Shown piece by piece: positions 1-8,579 of a DNA stretch of 64,000 nucleotides (its first letter is position 1; the number at the start of each line of letters is the position of its first letter). Origin of the DNA: Vibrio fluvialis (lineage in GTDB: Bacteria > Pseudomonadota > Gammaproteobacteria > Enterobacterales > Vibrionaceae). The stretch is from positions 744,001 to 808,000 of the forward strand of contig NZ_UHIP01000002.1 of assembly GCF_900460245.1 (NCBI RefSeq), given 5' to 3'. Position numbers and translations under genes: made by a program. The notes beneath the pieces were generated by a model. That model was not told the DNA's origin, did no database searches, and was given only the letters and a program-made list of their open reading frames with translations.

Positions 1-533
1 AGTGCGTTTTTGACCGCATCCATACAACCGTGAGTGATCACCAGCTCCTGTGCGTTGAGCGCAAAGCCGCAGTGCGTGAAATGAGTGGCGAGTGCGTTGA
101 GCAGGGCTGGTTCGCCTTGGGTTTCCGGGTAATAGGTTATTTTGTTGGCGGCCCGTTTCATCGCTCGGCGCAGGCTGCGATCCAGCGCCTGCTGCGTGGG
201 ATTATCCAGTTGCAAACGCGATGTACCGAGTGGCCCGCAAGGTGCCAGCGTGCGGCTGCGAATGGTGGTCGGCGTGGTGACGGTGCTGCGAAAAGGTGGC
301 CAGCTCGGCGGCGGTGCAATCTGGCTTTGCTGAGCAATAAAGAATCCGGCCTGCGGCCGGGCAACCAACCAGCCTTGCGCTTCGAGTTCAGCATAGCAAC
401 TGACGGCAGTCGAGACACTGACGCCATGTTGGCTGGCGAACTGGCGCAGCGACAACATACGATCGCCTGGCGTCAGTTTCCCTGCCTCAATATCGTGAAC
501 AAATTTCTCTGCCAGTTGTTTATACCGCGCCAT
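1..533 (-). CDS. MocR-type (GntR/aminotransferase fusion) regulator, partial
   Basis: The reading frame is open from an ATG at 533 to the left window edge, giving 177 codons of the N-terminal part only. It starts MARYKQLAEKFVHDI and has a GntR-type winged helix in about residues 1-70 (LSLRQFASQHGVSVSTAVSC, then YAELEAQGWLVARPQAGFF). A linker follows, then the start of a class-I aminotransferase fold (YYPETQGEPALLNALATHF). MocR proteins bind PLP in that domain and usually control vitamin B6, amino-acid or efflux genes; the PLP lysine lies outside the window. It is divergent from the EamA exporter at 639, its likely target. Family assignment is firm; the ligand is unknown. Confidence 0.88.
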   Translation of the reverse strand, partial: MARYKQLAEKFVHDIEAGKLTPGDRMLSLRQFASQHGVSVSTAVSCYAELEAQGWLVARPQAGFFIAQQSQIAPPPSWPPFRSTVTTPTTIRSRTLAPCGPLGTSRLQLDNPTQQALDRSLRRAMKRAANKITYYPETQGEPALLNALATHFTHCGFALNAQELVITHGCMDAVKNA

Positions 534-544
534 GCTGTCACCAA

Positions 545-583
545 ATTGTACTGGTTAAATTTTATAAAATTGTATCTGTACTG
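545..583. promoter_or_regulatory. Candidate MocR operator: TGTACTG direct repeats
   Basis: The divergent gap holds two direct copies of TGTACTG at 547-553 and 577-583, exactly 30 bp apart, in an AT-rich stretch between the MocR start (533) and the EamA start (639). MocR regulators commonly bind direct repeats beside their own promoter. Assignment as the operator is an inference. Confidence 0.45.
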
Positions 584-638
584 TTTTTGTTCGGCAAGGG
601 AGACTTGGGTGACAAGGTTAAAAGTCAGGAGATAAGCA

Positions 639-1544
639 ATGCAGGGACGAGATTTACTGCTCATCATCAGCGTGATGGCAATCTGGGGATTCAATTTTTC
701 GATGATCAAACTGGGCGTGAGCGAGATGGATCCGCTGTTGATCGCCGCCGCGCGCTTTTTCTGCGCCACGTTTCCAATCATTTTCTTTGTCCGTAAACCC
801 AATGTGCAGTGGCGCTATCTGATGGCCTATGGCTTGGTGTTCGGTACTGGTATTTGGGGCATGGCATCGTGCTCCATCACGTTTGGTTTGTCGTCGGGTA
901 TGGCATCGGTGTTGCTGCAAACCGATGTGCTGACCACCGTGCTGGTCGGGGTGTTGCTGTATAAAGAGGTGATTTCCGCCCGCATGGCGACAGGGATCGT
1001 GGTGTCCGTGGTTGGGCTAGTGGTCTCTATCATTTACACCAATGGCAACGTTACGCTCGCAGGCGTGTTGTTTATCATGATCTCGGCAATTTGCTGGCCA
1101 CTGGCGGGGGTGATTGTACGCAAATCGGGCACGCGCTCGGCTTTTGCATTCAACATTTGGGGTATGTTGTTTGCGCCGCTGCCTTTGGTCGCGCTGAGCG
1201 TCGGCATGAATGGATGGGACGTGCTGAGTACCACCTATCAACAGTGGAACAGTAATGCGTGGATTTCAGTGCTGTTTCAGGCTTACCCGACCACCGTATT
1301 CGGCTATTGGGTGTGGAACAAAATGGTCCTTAAATACCCGATGAGTCAATTGGCGCCAATGACGTTGTTGGTGTCGGTGTTTGCGCTGCTGAGTGGTTAC
1401 GCGATCTACGATGAGCAACTGTCGCTCGCTCAGTGGGTATCATGCAGCACCTTCTTACTGGGAATTGGTTTGGTGCTCTATCCGCAGAGCAAAAAACAGC
1501 CTGCGTTTGAGAAGCGAACAGTGAGTGCGCCCACCTCCGTATAA
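639..1544 (+). CDS. EamA/DMT-family transporter
   Basis: 301 residues, almost wholly hydrophobic, with about ten predicted membrane segments arranged as two EamA repeats (first repeat opens LLLIISVMAIWGFNFSMIKL). The size and fold match drug/metabolite transporters such as E. coli EamA, which exports cysteine pathway metabolites. The start is supported by an AGGAGA Shine-Dalgarno just upstream of ATG 639. It is divergent from a MocR regulator, so an amino-acid or PLP-related substrate is plausible but not shown. A terminator follows at 1564-1597. Inner-membrane location is certain in practice; substrate unknown. Confidence 0.88.
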   Translation: MQGRDLLLIISVMAIWGFNFSMIKLGVSEMDPLLIAAARFFCATFPIIFFVRKPNVQWRYLMAYGLVFGTGIWGMASCSITFGLSSGMASVLLQTDVLTTVLVGVLLYKEVISARMATGIVVSVVGLVVSIIYTNGNVTLAGVLFIMISAICWPLAGVIVRKSGTRSAFAFNIWGMLFAPLPLVALSVGMNGWDVLSTTYQQWNSNAWISVLFQAYPTTVFGYWVWNKMVLKYPMSQLAPMTLLVSVFALLSGYAIYDEQLSLAQWVSCSTFLLGIGLVLYPQSKKQPAFEKRTVSAPTSV

Positions 1545-1563
1545 CGCGTCATTAAGCGCTCGA

Positions 1564-1597
1564 AATGCTCTGGATTTTTATTCAGGGCATTTTTTGT
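1564..1597 (+). terminator. Rho-independent terminator after EamA gene
   Basis: Stem AATGCTCTG / CAGGGCATT (one G-U pair) with an AT-rich loop, followed by TTTTTG, 20 bp after the EamA stop codon. Confidence 0.7.
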
Positions 1598-1822
1598 TTA
1601 TGTGGGGAGGCATTATGATTCAACCATTTGTTATTGTTTGTTTTATCAGTTTCTTCAACGGGAGTCGTGTCAATTAGGCCTGCATAAGATGATAGTTTTA
1701 ACAGTAAAAATAAAAATGTGACCGGTTTCATTATAAATTGATCTATCTTCATATTTTTCGGTGTATAGGGTGATATTGTTCACGTTATTGGCTTTGTAAC
1801 AAAATATTACCAGGAATAAAAA

Positions 1823-2440
1823 ATGAATATATTTCAACAAACAGATCCTTCTCGCCGACGTTATGGTTTGGCTGCCTTCATTGGTTTAATCGCAGGTATC
1901 GTTTCTGCTTTCGTGAAGTGGGGGGCTGAAGTGCCGCTGCCACCACGTAGCCCAAGTGATCTTTTCCAAGCGGCTTGTGCGCCGGAATCGTTGATTCGCG
2001 CTGCCGATCACATCGACTGCTCGCGTAACTTCTTAAACCCTCCTTATGTTTTCCTGCGTGACTGGATTGGTGTTATTGATCCAAATGAAGCGGTGTACAC
2101 CTTTGCGGGTCATGTATTCAACTGGGTTGGCGTGACTCACATTATTTTTTCTATCGTGTTTGCAGTCGGTTACTGTGTGGTGGCTGAACAGTTTCCGAAA
2201 ATCAAATTATGGCAAGGCCTGTTTGCTGGTGCGCTGGCGCAAATCGGTGTACATATGATCACCTTCCCAATGTTAGGTTTGACCCCGCCTGTGATGGCAT
2301 GGCCATGGTATGAACACGTGTCTGAAATCGTTGGTCACTTGGTTTGGTTCTGGTCTATTGAAATTATTCGTCGTGATCTGCGCAACCGCATCACACATGA
2401 GCCGGATCCTGAAGTAGCACTGAGTGCAACCACCCGATAA
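1823..2440 (+). CDS. YagU-family (DUF1440) inner-membrane protein
   Basis: 205 residues. It opens with a short polar segment, then a membrane segment ([23 protein letters not shown] is the start of the conserved YagU block), a periplasmic loop with [10 protein letters not shown] and two cysteines, and at least three further membrane segments. The pattern and length fit YagU, an inner-membrane protein linked in E. coli to acid resistance. An AGGAATAAAAA stretch precedes ATG 1823. It stands alone, closed by a strong terminator. The molecular activity of the family is not known to me. Confidence 0.8.
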   Translation: MNIFQQTDPSRRRYGLAAFIGLIAGIVSAFVKWGAEVPLPPRSPSDLFQAACAPESLIRAADHIDCSRNFLNPPYVFLRDWIGVIDPNEAVYTFAGHVFNWVGVTHIIFSIVFAVGYCVVAEQFPKIKLWQGLFAGALAQIGVHMITFPMLGLTPPVMAWPWYEHVSEIVGHLVWFWSIEIIRRDLRNRITHEPDPEVALSATTR

Positions 2441-2457
2441 ATAATTACACATTGTGT

Positions 2458-2485
2458 AAAAAAGGTCGCATTAGCGACCTTTTTT
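2458..2485 (+). terminator. Rho-independent terminator after yagU-like gene
   Basis: Perfect stem AAAAAAGGTCGC / GCGACCTTTTTT around an ATTA loop, 18 bp after the stop codon. Confidence 0.9.
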
Positions 2486-2677
2486 ACGTTTCACCGTCGC
2501 AAAAATTGTTGAGAGATTCAGTCCACGGTTACGCGTTTCAGTCATGTACATTGCGCTTAAAGAACTGCTAGATTGAGAGGGGATTCCTGAGAACAAGACG
2601 TTCATTTTTCTCGTCGCGCCAATCAACGGGCGACGCATTGCCGACAGTATCCTCGGCATGTTTACAAGGACTTGTAG

Positions 2678-4006
2678 ATGACAAACCCTCTGCGTACTTT
2701 TGCCTCTTTGTACAGCACGACACTGCTGACTGTGCTGGCCAGCGGCCTGTTGACGACCTACCTCGGACTTCGCCTTTCAGCCATGCAAGTGCCTGAAATC
2801 TGGATTGGTGGCATGATGTCGGCATACTACGCGGGGCTGGTTGCTGGTTCTAAGATTGGTCACCGTTTGATTGCACGGGTAGGCCACATTCGTGCGTTCG
2901 TAGCCAGTGCCGGGATTGTCACCGCATCCGCTCTGGGCCATGCATTAGTTGATCAGCTCACCATTTGGATTGTGCTGCGGCTGATAGTCGGTATCGGCAT
3001 GATGTGCCAATACATGGTGCTGGAAAGCTGGCTGAACGAGCAGGCAGACAACAGTCAACGGGGCACGGTGTTCGCCAGTTACATGATCGTGTCGTACCTT
3101 GCGTTGATTCTGGGCCAGGGCGCAATCAGTCTCTACCCCGATTTAGGTCTGGAACCGCTACTGCTGATCGCCATCTGTTTTGCGCTCTGCATTGTGCCGA
3201 TTGCAATTACCCGGCGTATTCACCCGGCGCCATTGGTGCCCGCGCCGCTGCACATCACCTATTACTGGAAAAAAGCACCGCAAGCGCTTACTACGGTAGC
3301 GATTGGCAGCATGGTGGTCGGTTCGTTTTACGGCCTGGCACCAGCTTATGCCAGTAATCTTGGGCTGGCGCCGGAAGAGGTCGCCACCTACATGACCGCT
3401 ACCATTTTAGCTGGCCTGCTTGCTCAGTGGCCGATGGGTAAACTTTCTGATGTCATCTCGCGCAGTAGCCTGATTCGCATCAACTGTGTGTTGCTGGTCG
3501 GGTTGACACTGAGTATCGCATTCACGCCTTACCATCACTTTGCGGCACTGGTGATGACATTTCTGTTTGGCATCTTAGCGTTCACCCTCTATCCGCTGGC
3601 TACTGCGCTGGCGAATTCTCGCGTCGAACAAAGTGAGCGAGTCGGTCTATCGGCGACTATCCTGCTGACCTTTGGTTTGGGAGCCAGTATCGGCCCGCTG
3701 ATTGCTTCAGGCGTGATGCAATGGCTGGGCAATAATATGCTGTATGGCTTTATGGGAGCGTGTGGTTGTGTGCTGTTCTTGACGCTGCAATACATCAACT
3801 CACAGCAAAAAGCCGAAGTGCAAACCACCGAAGATTACATCATGGCGACGGGCGATTTAGTCTCTTCGCCACTGGCGGCAGCGCTCGACCCACGGGTTGA
3901 TATTGAATCAGTACAAGAGCAGATGACGCCAACTCCGGACACTGACGATGAAGAGATGGAATCTGAATCTGAAGAGGAAGAAGAGAGTAAGGCAGAAGTG
4001 GCGTAA
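2678..4006 (+). CDS. MFS transporter, YcaD-like, with acidic C-terminal tail
   Basis: 442 residues with 12 predicted membrane segments. The N-terminal half carries the MFS motif-A region (GSKIGHRLIARVGHIR) and the second half WPMGKLSDVISRS; the arrangement resembles the YcaD-type subfamily. The last 45 residues are a hydrophilic cytoplasmic tail ending in a run dominated by Asp and Glu (TDDEEMESESEEEEESK), which is unusual for the family. The start at 2678 is the ATG beginning MTNPLRTF. It is a single-gene unit. Substrate cannot be read from the sequence. Confidence 0.85.
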   Translation: MTNPLRTFASLYSTTLLTVLASGLLTTYLGLRLSAMQVPEIWIGGMMSAYYAGLVAGSKIGHRLIARVGHIRAFVASAGIVTASALGHALVDQLTIWIVLRLIVGIGMMCQYMVLESWLNEQADNSQRGTVFASYMIVSYLALILGQGAISLYPDLGLEPLLLIAICFALCIVPIAITRRIHPAPLVPAPLHITYYWKKAPQALTTVAIGSMVVGSFYGLAPAYASNLGLAPEEVATYMTATILAGLLAQWPMGKLSDVISRSSLIRINCVLLVGLTLSIAFTPYHHFAALVMTFLFGILAFTLYPLATALANSRVEQSERVGLSATILLTFGLGASIGPLIASGVMQWLGNNMLYGFMGACGCVLFLTLQYINSQQKAEVQTTEDYIMATGDLVSSPLAAALDPRVDIESVQEQMTPTPDTDDEEMESESEEEEESKAEVA

Positions 4007-4092
4007 GTGATTTTCTTCTTGCCGCCACTATCACGATTTGCCCAGATAAGGCCTTAAAAAGGCGCTTATTTGCTCTTCGCACATTCCGACAA

Positions 4093-4755
4093 TCACGTGA
4101 TTGATGGCAACCCGTTGAGATAATGTGAGAGTGGAACTGAGCCATTTATGACGCGTGTCCTTTGACAAACACTTCGTGTTGGCTGACTCGTTGCAGATAG
4201 TCTTGCAGTTTTGGGGGCGTGTTTGTCGACCAAATCCGCAGGAACATGATCGAGCGCACCGGAACAAAGGTGGCGAAGCAACATCATTACTCTAAGATCG
4301 GCGATCGTGAGACGATTGTCCGCAAAGTAGTCACCCGCTTGAGCTAGTTTCTTTGAAAAGAAGGTCAGATACGCCGGAAAGACCGTAGCGCATAACTTTT
4401 CTCGCGCGGCTTTCAGTTCTTCGCCTTGCAAAGAAAATGTTTCTGCAACCTTCGCGGTGAGTTCTTCTGCCGCGTCCAATGCTTCATCGCACAGCAGCGC
4501 TTGAATGGGGTCATTCGGGTATAAGCCCGTCAATTTGCCCACATAGCGGTTGATTGCGTTGGATTGAGTTACCCGATGGCCTTCAACGTCCATCACCGGC
4601 ACTTTGCCTAGCGGGTAAGCCTTCGCCCTTTCAGCCAACTCTTTGGGTGAAAAACGCACATCCTCGAAATCGATGCCAGCATAACGTAATGCAATGCGTG
4701 CGGGTTCCGCTCGTCCACCGGGAAAATCAAAATAGTGAATAGATAGTTTGCTCAT
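4093..4755 (-). CDS. Glutathione S-transferase, sigma-like; probable 3' frameshift
   Basis: The N-terminal thioredoxin fold starts SKLSIHYFDFPGGRAEPARI, typical of sigma-like GSTs with the catalytic Tyr at residue 8, and the all-helical domain follows. The encoded product is 220 residues, but after VDKHAPK the sequence becomes low in family character. Removing one base from the run of five G at 4213-4217 (five C in the coding strand) restores LQDYLQRVSQHEVFVKGHAS and a stop at 4146-4148, which looks like a normal GST C-terminus. The frameshift is therefore either a real late mutation or a homopolymer error. It replaces only the last 20 or so residues, so activity may remain. It detoxifies electrophiles with glutathione by family. 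Confidence 0.8.
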   Translation of the reverse strand: MSKLSIHYFDFPGGRAEPARIALRYAGIDFEDVRFSPKELAERAKAYPLGKVPVMDVEGHRVTQSNAINRYVGKLTGLYPNDPIQALLCDEALDAAEELTAKVAETFSLQGEELKAAREKLCATVFPAYLTFFSKKLAQAGDYFADNRLTIADLRVMMLLRHLCSGALDHVPADLVDKHAPKTARLSATSQPTRSVCQRTRVINGSVPLSHYLNGLPSIT

Positions 4756-5162
4756 TGCTCAGTCCCTTTCATCGGTTTTGGATAGTTAACAAGTCATTAC
4801 GGTTAGTTGCGGTTAAAACCTGTCGCGGCTACACAAAAAATAATCTATGAAGATTCTATTTGCGAGTATTGTGCTGAAACATTGTTTAATGATGAGCCAT
4901 ATTTACTGACGACGTTGGGCCAATTTTTTCACTGAACCTATCGCCTTCGAGATCAACCACGATCATCGTGCCGACTGGCTGATGTCCTACAGCGGCTAAG
5001 ATAAACAGCAGCCAGTTCTAAGTAGAACAAGCGATAACCACCGCTTGAAAAGCGCAGAAACAAAAAAGGCGTTAGCAGATTGACTAACGCCTTTATCATT
5101 GATGGCATCCCGCCTCAGGTGGCAGATGCCTTTCATGTTACTGATTGAGCGGGTTTGGGCTC
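4756..5162. other. Gene-poor stretch between GST and a CxxC protein
   Basis: No complete gene seen. On the + strand, 4912-5000 reads as a short open C-terminal-like fragment (ends AFEINHDHRADWLMSYSG then TAA) with no start; it may be the remnant of a lost gene but I do not recognise it. A terminator sits at 5065-5094. Confidence 0.4.
5065..5094 (-). terminator. Rho-independent terminator for the CxxC protein gene
   Basis: Stem AAAGGCGTTAG / CTAACGCCTTT with an 8-nt loop. On the minus strand it is followed by TTTTTTG, so it ends the transcript of the gene at 5163-5537. Confidence 0.85.
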
Positions 5163-5537
5163 TTATTCAACATCGCAATTGGTGCAACTTTGCAGGGCGA
5201 TTTCGTGTTCAAACACGATGGCTTCGTTACCTTCTGCCGCTAGCTCGGCTATCTCATCGGCGACTTCTTGTTCATCTTCTGCTTCAACTTGATTCTCAAG
5301 CTCTTCTTCTGAATAGCCGTAGAAGTTCAGCAATAGATACTCACGCGCTTCGTCTTTAGTACAAGTCACGTTCACCGAAATATCCGGCTCAATGTTGCCT
5401 TGTTCGATAATCGCGGTCACTTGTGCCAGAACATCATCTTTCATCGCTGCGGTTAACCAACCAAGATCGGTGCTTACTGTGGTTTTTTTGCAGTTAAAAC
5501 AAGGCAGTTGATGGAAGTAATATTGAAAATCAGTCAT
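5163..5537 (-). CDS. Hypothetical acidic protein with paired CxxC motifs
   Basis: 124 residues, not recognised. It has a CFNC motif near the N-terminus (residues 13-16) and CTNC at the extreme C-terminus, which together could form a four-cysteine metal site or redox pairs. The region between them is rich in Glu and Asp, with no membrane segment or signal peptide, so it is probably cytosolic. It is a single-gene unit with its own terminator. I infer a structural Zn site only from the cysteine spacing. Confidence 0.65.
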   Translation of the reverse strand: MTDFQYYFHQLPCFNCKKTTVSTDLGWLTAAMKDDVLAQVTAIIEQGNIEPDISVNVTCTKDEAREYLLLNFYGYSEEELENQVEAEDEQEVADEIAELAAEGNEAIVFEHEIALQSCTNCDVE

Positions 5538-5696
5538 AGGTCATGTCTTCTCTGAGAGTTGTACCGGACGATTATGCGCGTTTTCCAGCAAAATACTATC
5601 TCAATAGGCAGAGAAGTGGATTGCCCTCGGTGGATTTGGTTCTGGCGGGGTGCCAAAGCCGCTGTTGAGTGTGTTTACCGATGCTTGATTGAGACA

Positions 5697-5728
5697 AAGC
5701 ATCCACCCTTGGTTGAGAGTGGATGCTT
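5697..5728 (-). terminator. Probable terminator of the GST/NTF2/tautomerase operon
   Basis: Perfect 10-bp stem AAGCATCCAC / GTGGATGCTT with a 12-nt loop, 20 bp beyond the tautomerase stop; on the minus strand it is followed by the weak tract TTTGTCTC. Confidence 0.5.
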
Positions 5729-5748
5729 GGTTAACTGCGCTATGACAG

Positions 5749-5943
5749 TCAGCGGCGCAGTTCCGTTACCTGATCAAAACCGACGCCCCAGTTGTCTGTG
5801 TTGACCTCGTCGATGACCACAAAAGTCTTCTCCGGGTTCTTATTCAGGATATCGACCATCAGTTGCGTACAACCTTTGATGATCGCCTGTTTTTGTTCTT
5901 TGGTCACACCATCATCGGTGACTTTTACGTTGATATAAGGCAT
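5749..5943 (-). CDS. 4-oxalocrotonate tautomerase-family enzyme
   Basis: 64 residues starting MPYINVKVTDDGVTKEQK, the hallmark of the 4-OT family in which the proline exposed by removal of Met acts as the general base. The short length and the beta-alpha-beta pattern fit the hexameric small tautomerases. It has a strong AGGAGA site upstream and is the last gene of an operon with the NTF2-like protein and a GST (18 nt gap from the former). It probably isomerises an enol or unsaturated keto acid; the actual substrate is unknown. Confidence 0.88.
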   Translation of the reverse strand: MPYINVKVTDDGVTKEQKQAIIKGCTQLMVDILNKNPEKTFVVIDEVNTDNWGVGFDQVTELRR

Positions 5944-5961
5944 GTTTTCTTTCTCCTGATC

Positions 5962-6354
5962 TTAAGGTTTCTCAACCTCAACTGACACGTCGGTGTACAT
6001 TTTGCTGACGATGCGCCACTGTCCGTCTTCCTTCAGAAGCCCCAAAAAGTCGATGTAATCAAAGCTAAACAACGGACAATGAATTTTCGCCATCGCTTGA
6101 TCTTTGACGATATCGAGCGACTCAATCTTAAAGTTAAATGCGAGGCTCAACTGCTCAGGGCTTTTTCGCTCCGACACATCGTTTAGCCACTCAGTCATGC
6201 TGCGTCGAACGCCGGGGGCTTTCAGGCACACGTCCGGGTGAAAAATGCGCCCAAGCAGTGCGGCATCACCTCGGTGTAGCCCGTCAAAATAGTGGTTGAT
6301 GATGGCGATGATCTGCTGGCGATCATCATTGCCGTTAAACGTCGTGGGCATCAT
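5962..6354 (-). CDS. NTF2-like (SnoaL-type) protein
   Basis: 130 residues with the NTF2-like cone-fold pattern: an N-terminal helix (QQIIAIINHYFDGLHRGD), then AALLGRIFHPDVCLKAP and a C-terminal strand region ending FLGLLKEDGQWRIVSKMYT. This resembles the putative lumazine-binding/nuclear transport factor 2 group of small enzymes or ligand carriers. Its ATG overlaps the stop of the upstream GST (ATGA), which indicates translational coupling. Function within the operon is inferred to be handling of a small organic substrate. Confidence 0.78.
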   Translation of the reverse strand: MMPTTFNGNDDRQQIIAIINHYFDGLHRGDAALLGRIFHPDVCLKAPGVRRSMTEWLNDVSERKSPEQLSLAFNFKIESLDIVKDQAMAKIHCPLFSFDYIDFLGLLKEDGQWRIVSKMYTDVSVEVEKP

Positions 6355-6971
6355 TTATCCTTGTTTTTCTCGGATTCAATACGTTGTGCTTCGATCGTGC
6401 GCTGAAAGTTCGGCATAGTCTGCACGGTTTCAATCATATGACGAGAACGAGGCCCGATATTGATATCCACCGGAAAATACGCACCCCAGGTGGCGTAGAC
6501 CGCGAGCAAAATATCGGCCGCGCTCGGGGCATTGCCGCCGAGGTATGGTTGGGTCTGCAACAGGCTTTCGACATAGCGCCATAGAGTGCTGATTGCATCG
6601 GCTGCCTGATTCAACGCGGATTGCTTGACGGCTTCATCATCGATATTCGCGGCGATAAAGAACAGTCGGCTGTAGGCGGGGTGCATCGTAGCGTTCGCAA
6701 ACAGTATGTTCTGAATCGCGTTCTGGCGCGCAAAACTGTGGCTGGGAAGCAGGGTGTTTTCGTGCTTGGTTAACAAATACAGAATGATAGCCGCCCCTTC
6801 CGTCAGCGTATGTTCTCCATCCACCAGAACCGGAACCGCTTGAATTGGCGTTATTGCGGCAAAATCAGCGACGTGTGCTCTGTCGACAATTTTTACGTCC
6901 TGTCCGAGCTCAAGCAAAATGACTTGTGTCGCAATGGCGCAAGTACCAGGGGAATAATAGAGTGTGTACAT
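6351..6971 (-). CDS. Glutathione S-transferase
   Basis: The start is set at ATG 6971 (MYTLYYSPGTCAIATQVI) because AAGGAG lies 7 nt upstream; a longer frame reaching 7019 lacks such a site. The 206-residue product has an N-terminal thioredoxin-like domain with the beta-class type CAIA segment, the conserved QAVPVLVDGEHTLTEGAAI glutathione-binding loop, and a helical C-domain. It is the first gene of a three-gene operon with the NTF2-like and tautomerase proteins, divergent from a LysR regulator. Likely conjugates or isomerises small electrophiles. Confidence 0.88.
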   Translation of the reverse strand: MYTLYYSPGTCAIATQVILLELGQDVKIVDRAHVADFAAITPIQAVPVLVDGEHTLTEGAAIILYLLTKHENTLLPSHSFARQNAIQNILFANATMHPAYSRLFFIAANIDDEAVKQSALNQAADAISTLWRYVESLLQTQPYLGGNAPSAADILLAVYATWGAYFPVDINIGPRSRHMIETVQTMPNFQRTIEAQRIESEKNKDK

Positions 6972-7135
6972 GGTGTTCTCCTTAACTAGACAAATTTCTT
7001 CACCGATTCGGCTTGGCAAGCAACGCTCGGTGATGGGCTTATCCTAGTCCGCACTATTGGTTTCATATATAGCTATAATGTGCATATACTGTGCTCAAAT
7101 CGAGAACAATGATGGCTTTATCGGGAGAGTTGAGG

Positions 7136-8038
7136 ATGGATAAACTACGCGCTATTGAGCTCTTTGTGCGCTTAGCCAATCTGGGCAGTTTCACTAAGGT
7201 CGCTGAGCAGACTGGCACCTCAAAATCGATGATCAGCAAAGAGATTTCACGTTTAGAAGCGGATATTGGCGCGCGCTTACTGCATCGCTCCACCCGTAAT
7301 GTTCAACTGACGCCCGTCGGAGAGGGCTATTTGCAGCGCGCGAATGACATTCTGGCAAAGCTCGCCGAAGCTGACAGTTTTGCGCAGGATTTACAACAAA
7401 ACCTGCGTGGTAAGCTGAAGATCAATGCGCCGATGGCTCTGGGAATCACTGATTTATCCGGTTTGTTTGCCGATTTTATGTTGGCTCATCCCGACCTTGA
7501 GCTGGATATTCATCTGGGCGACGAACAGATGGATCTGGTCGAGCATGGCTTTGACTTGGGGTTTCGCGCGTCAAGCCAGCCGATTGATGTCAACTATGTT
7601 GGCAAAGCGCTCACTCATTTCAGTTACAAGGTGTGTGCTTCACCGGGCTATTTAGCCAGTCATCCCAACATTCTGATGCCCAAAGATCTGAAGGAGCACA
7701 ACTGCTTCGTTTACAGCTATTTTCAAGGCAAACATGTCTGGCCGATAGAGGATGGCGTCGCCATCAGTGGCCGACTGAAAGTCAACAGCACGATGTTCAT
7801 GATGGAAGCCATCAAACGAGGTCTTGGAATCGGGTTTATTCCGGACTTTGTCGCACAAAGCGCCATTGATAGCGGCGAGGTGGTGGAAATACTCGCGGAT
7901 TCCAACAAGCCTCAACTGACGCTCTACGCGCTTTACCCAGCCAGGCATCATGTGCCCGCTAAGTTAGCGTTATGTATCGAGTTTTTACAGGCGTGGTTTG
8001 CGAATAAGAGCCGCGAAGTACGCGAAGGCAGCGCATAA
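7136..8038 (+). CDS. LysR-family regulator of the GST operon
   Basis: 300 residues from ATG 7136 (MDKLRAIELFVRLANLGSFT), chosen because GGGAGAG and GAGG precede it and the LysR helix-turn-helix normally starts within a few residues of the N-terminus; an earlier ATG at 7091 adds 15 non-conserved residues. The HTH (SFTKVAEQTGTSKSMISKEI) is followed by a two-lobed effector domain. It belongs to the CrgA/DsdC-like branch often found next to GST or quinone genes. It is divergent from the GST/NTF2/tautomerase operon, so it is the probable regulator. The gap contains the palindrome TATAGCTATA at 7068-7077. Confidence 0.88.
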   Translation: MDKLRAIELFVRLANLGSFTKVAEQTGTSKSMISKEISRLEADIGARLLHRSTRNVQLTPVGEGYLQRANDILAKLAEADSFAQDLQQNLRGKLKINAPMALGITDLSGLFADFMLAHPDLELDIHLGDEQMDLVEHGFDLGFRASSQPIDVNYVGKALTHFSYKVCASPGYLASHPNILMPKDLKEHNCFVYSYFQGKHVWPIEDGVAISGRLKVNSTMFMMEAIKRGLGIGFIPDFVAQSAIDSGEVVEILADSNKPQLTLYALYPARHHVPAKLALCIEFLQAWFANKSREVREGSA

Positions 8039-8142
8039 GCCGCCTGTCTGTGCGCCACCTTACTCATAATGTCTTCTACACTCATAAAAGGTCGGGCGGG
8101 TGTGTTATGCCGTGAGCCTGAAATGAGAATGAGGAGAAAGCG

Positions 8143-8529
8143 ATGAAACGCACCTTATTGTTGGTCGTATTGGCGTTATTGGCATCACCAGTGAAAGCCG
8201 GTAACAACAGCGTGAATAGCGAATTCAGCCATGCCGTTGGCGGCGCGGCGATGGCCGGGGCATTTGTATGGGCGTCGGACGCTTGGTGGTCTAAAGAGGA
8301 TAGGGGCTGGGTCGGTTTTTATATCAGCACGGCTTTAGGGGCTGTGTCGCAATACTATGAATATGAGCGAGGGACAAATACGGGCAAAGAGGCATTTCTG
8401 GATGCGGCGTCGCACGCACTTGGGTCCGCTATCGGGGCATATGTGACCGACCGCTACTTGCTCGCCCCTGTCATTGCTCCCGAGGAGCACGGTACCTATG
8501 TCGGCCTGACCGTGAGTCTTCGTTACTAA
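8143..8529 (+). CDS. Exported small glycine/alanine-rich protein
   Basis: 128 residues with a clear signal peptide (MKRTLLLVVLALLASPVKA, cleavage after AKA-like KAG). The mature part has glycine- and alanine-rich helices (HAVGGAAMAGAFVWASDAWW, ALGSAIGAYVTDRYLL) and ends in VGLTVSLRY, a terminal aromatic residue like that of outer-membrane proteins. The helical hairpins with AxxG/GxxA steps resemble YfiM-like envelope proteins, but I would not name a family. GAGGAGAAAGCG precedes the ATG. Function unknown. Confidence 0.7.
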   Translation: MKRTLLLVVLALLASPVKAGNNSVNSEFSHAVGGAAMAGAFVWASDAWWSKEDRGWVGFYISTALGAVSQYYEYERGTNTGKEAFLDAASHALGSAIGAYVTDRYLLAPVIAPEEHGTYVGLTVSLRY

Positions 8530-8579
8530 CTGGAGATATCAGCCATTCAATGATTGAGGCGTTCCTGCCTCAATCGACG

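Noticed and set aside
4912..5000. Gene fragment on the + strand after the GST gene
   Set aside because: It has no start and is under 30 codons; recorded only as a possible remnant.
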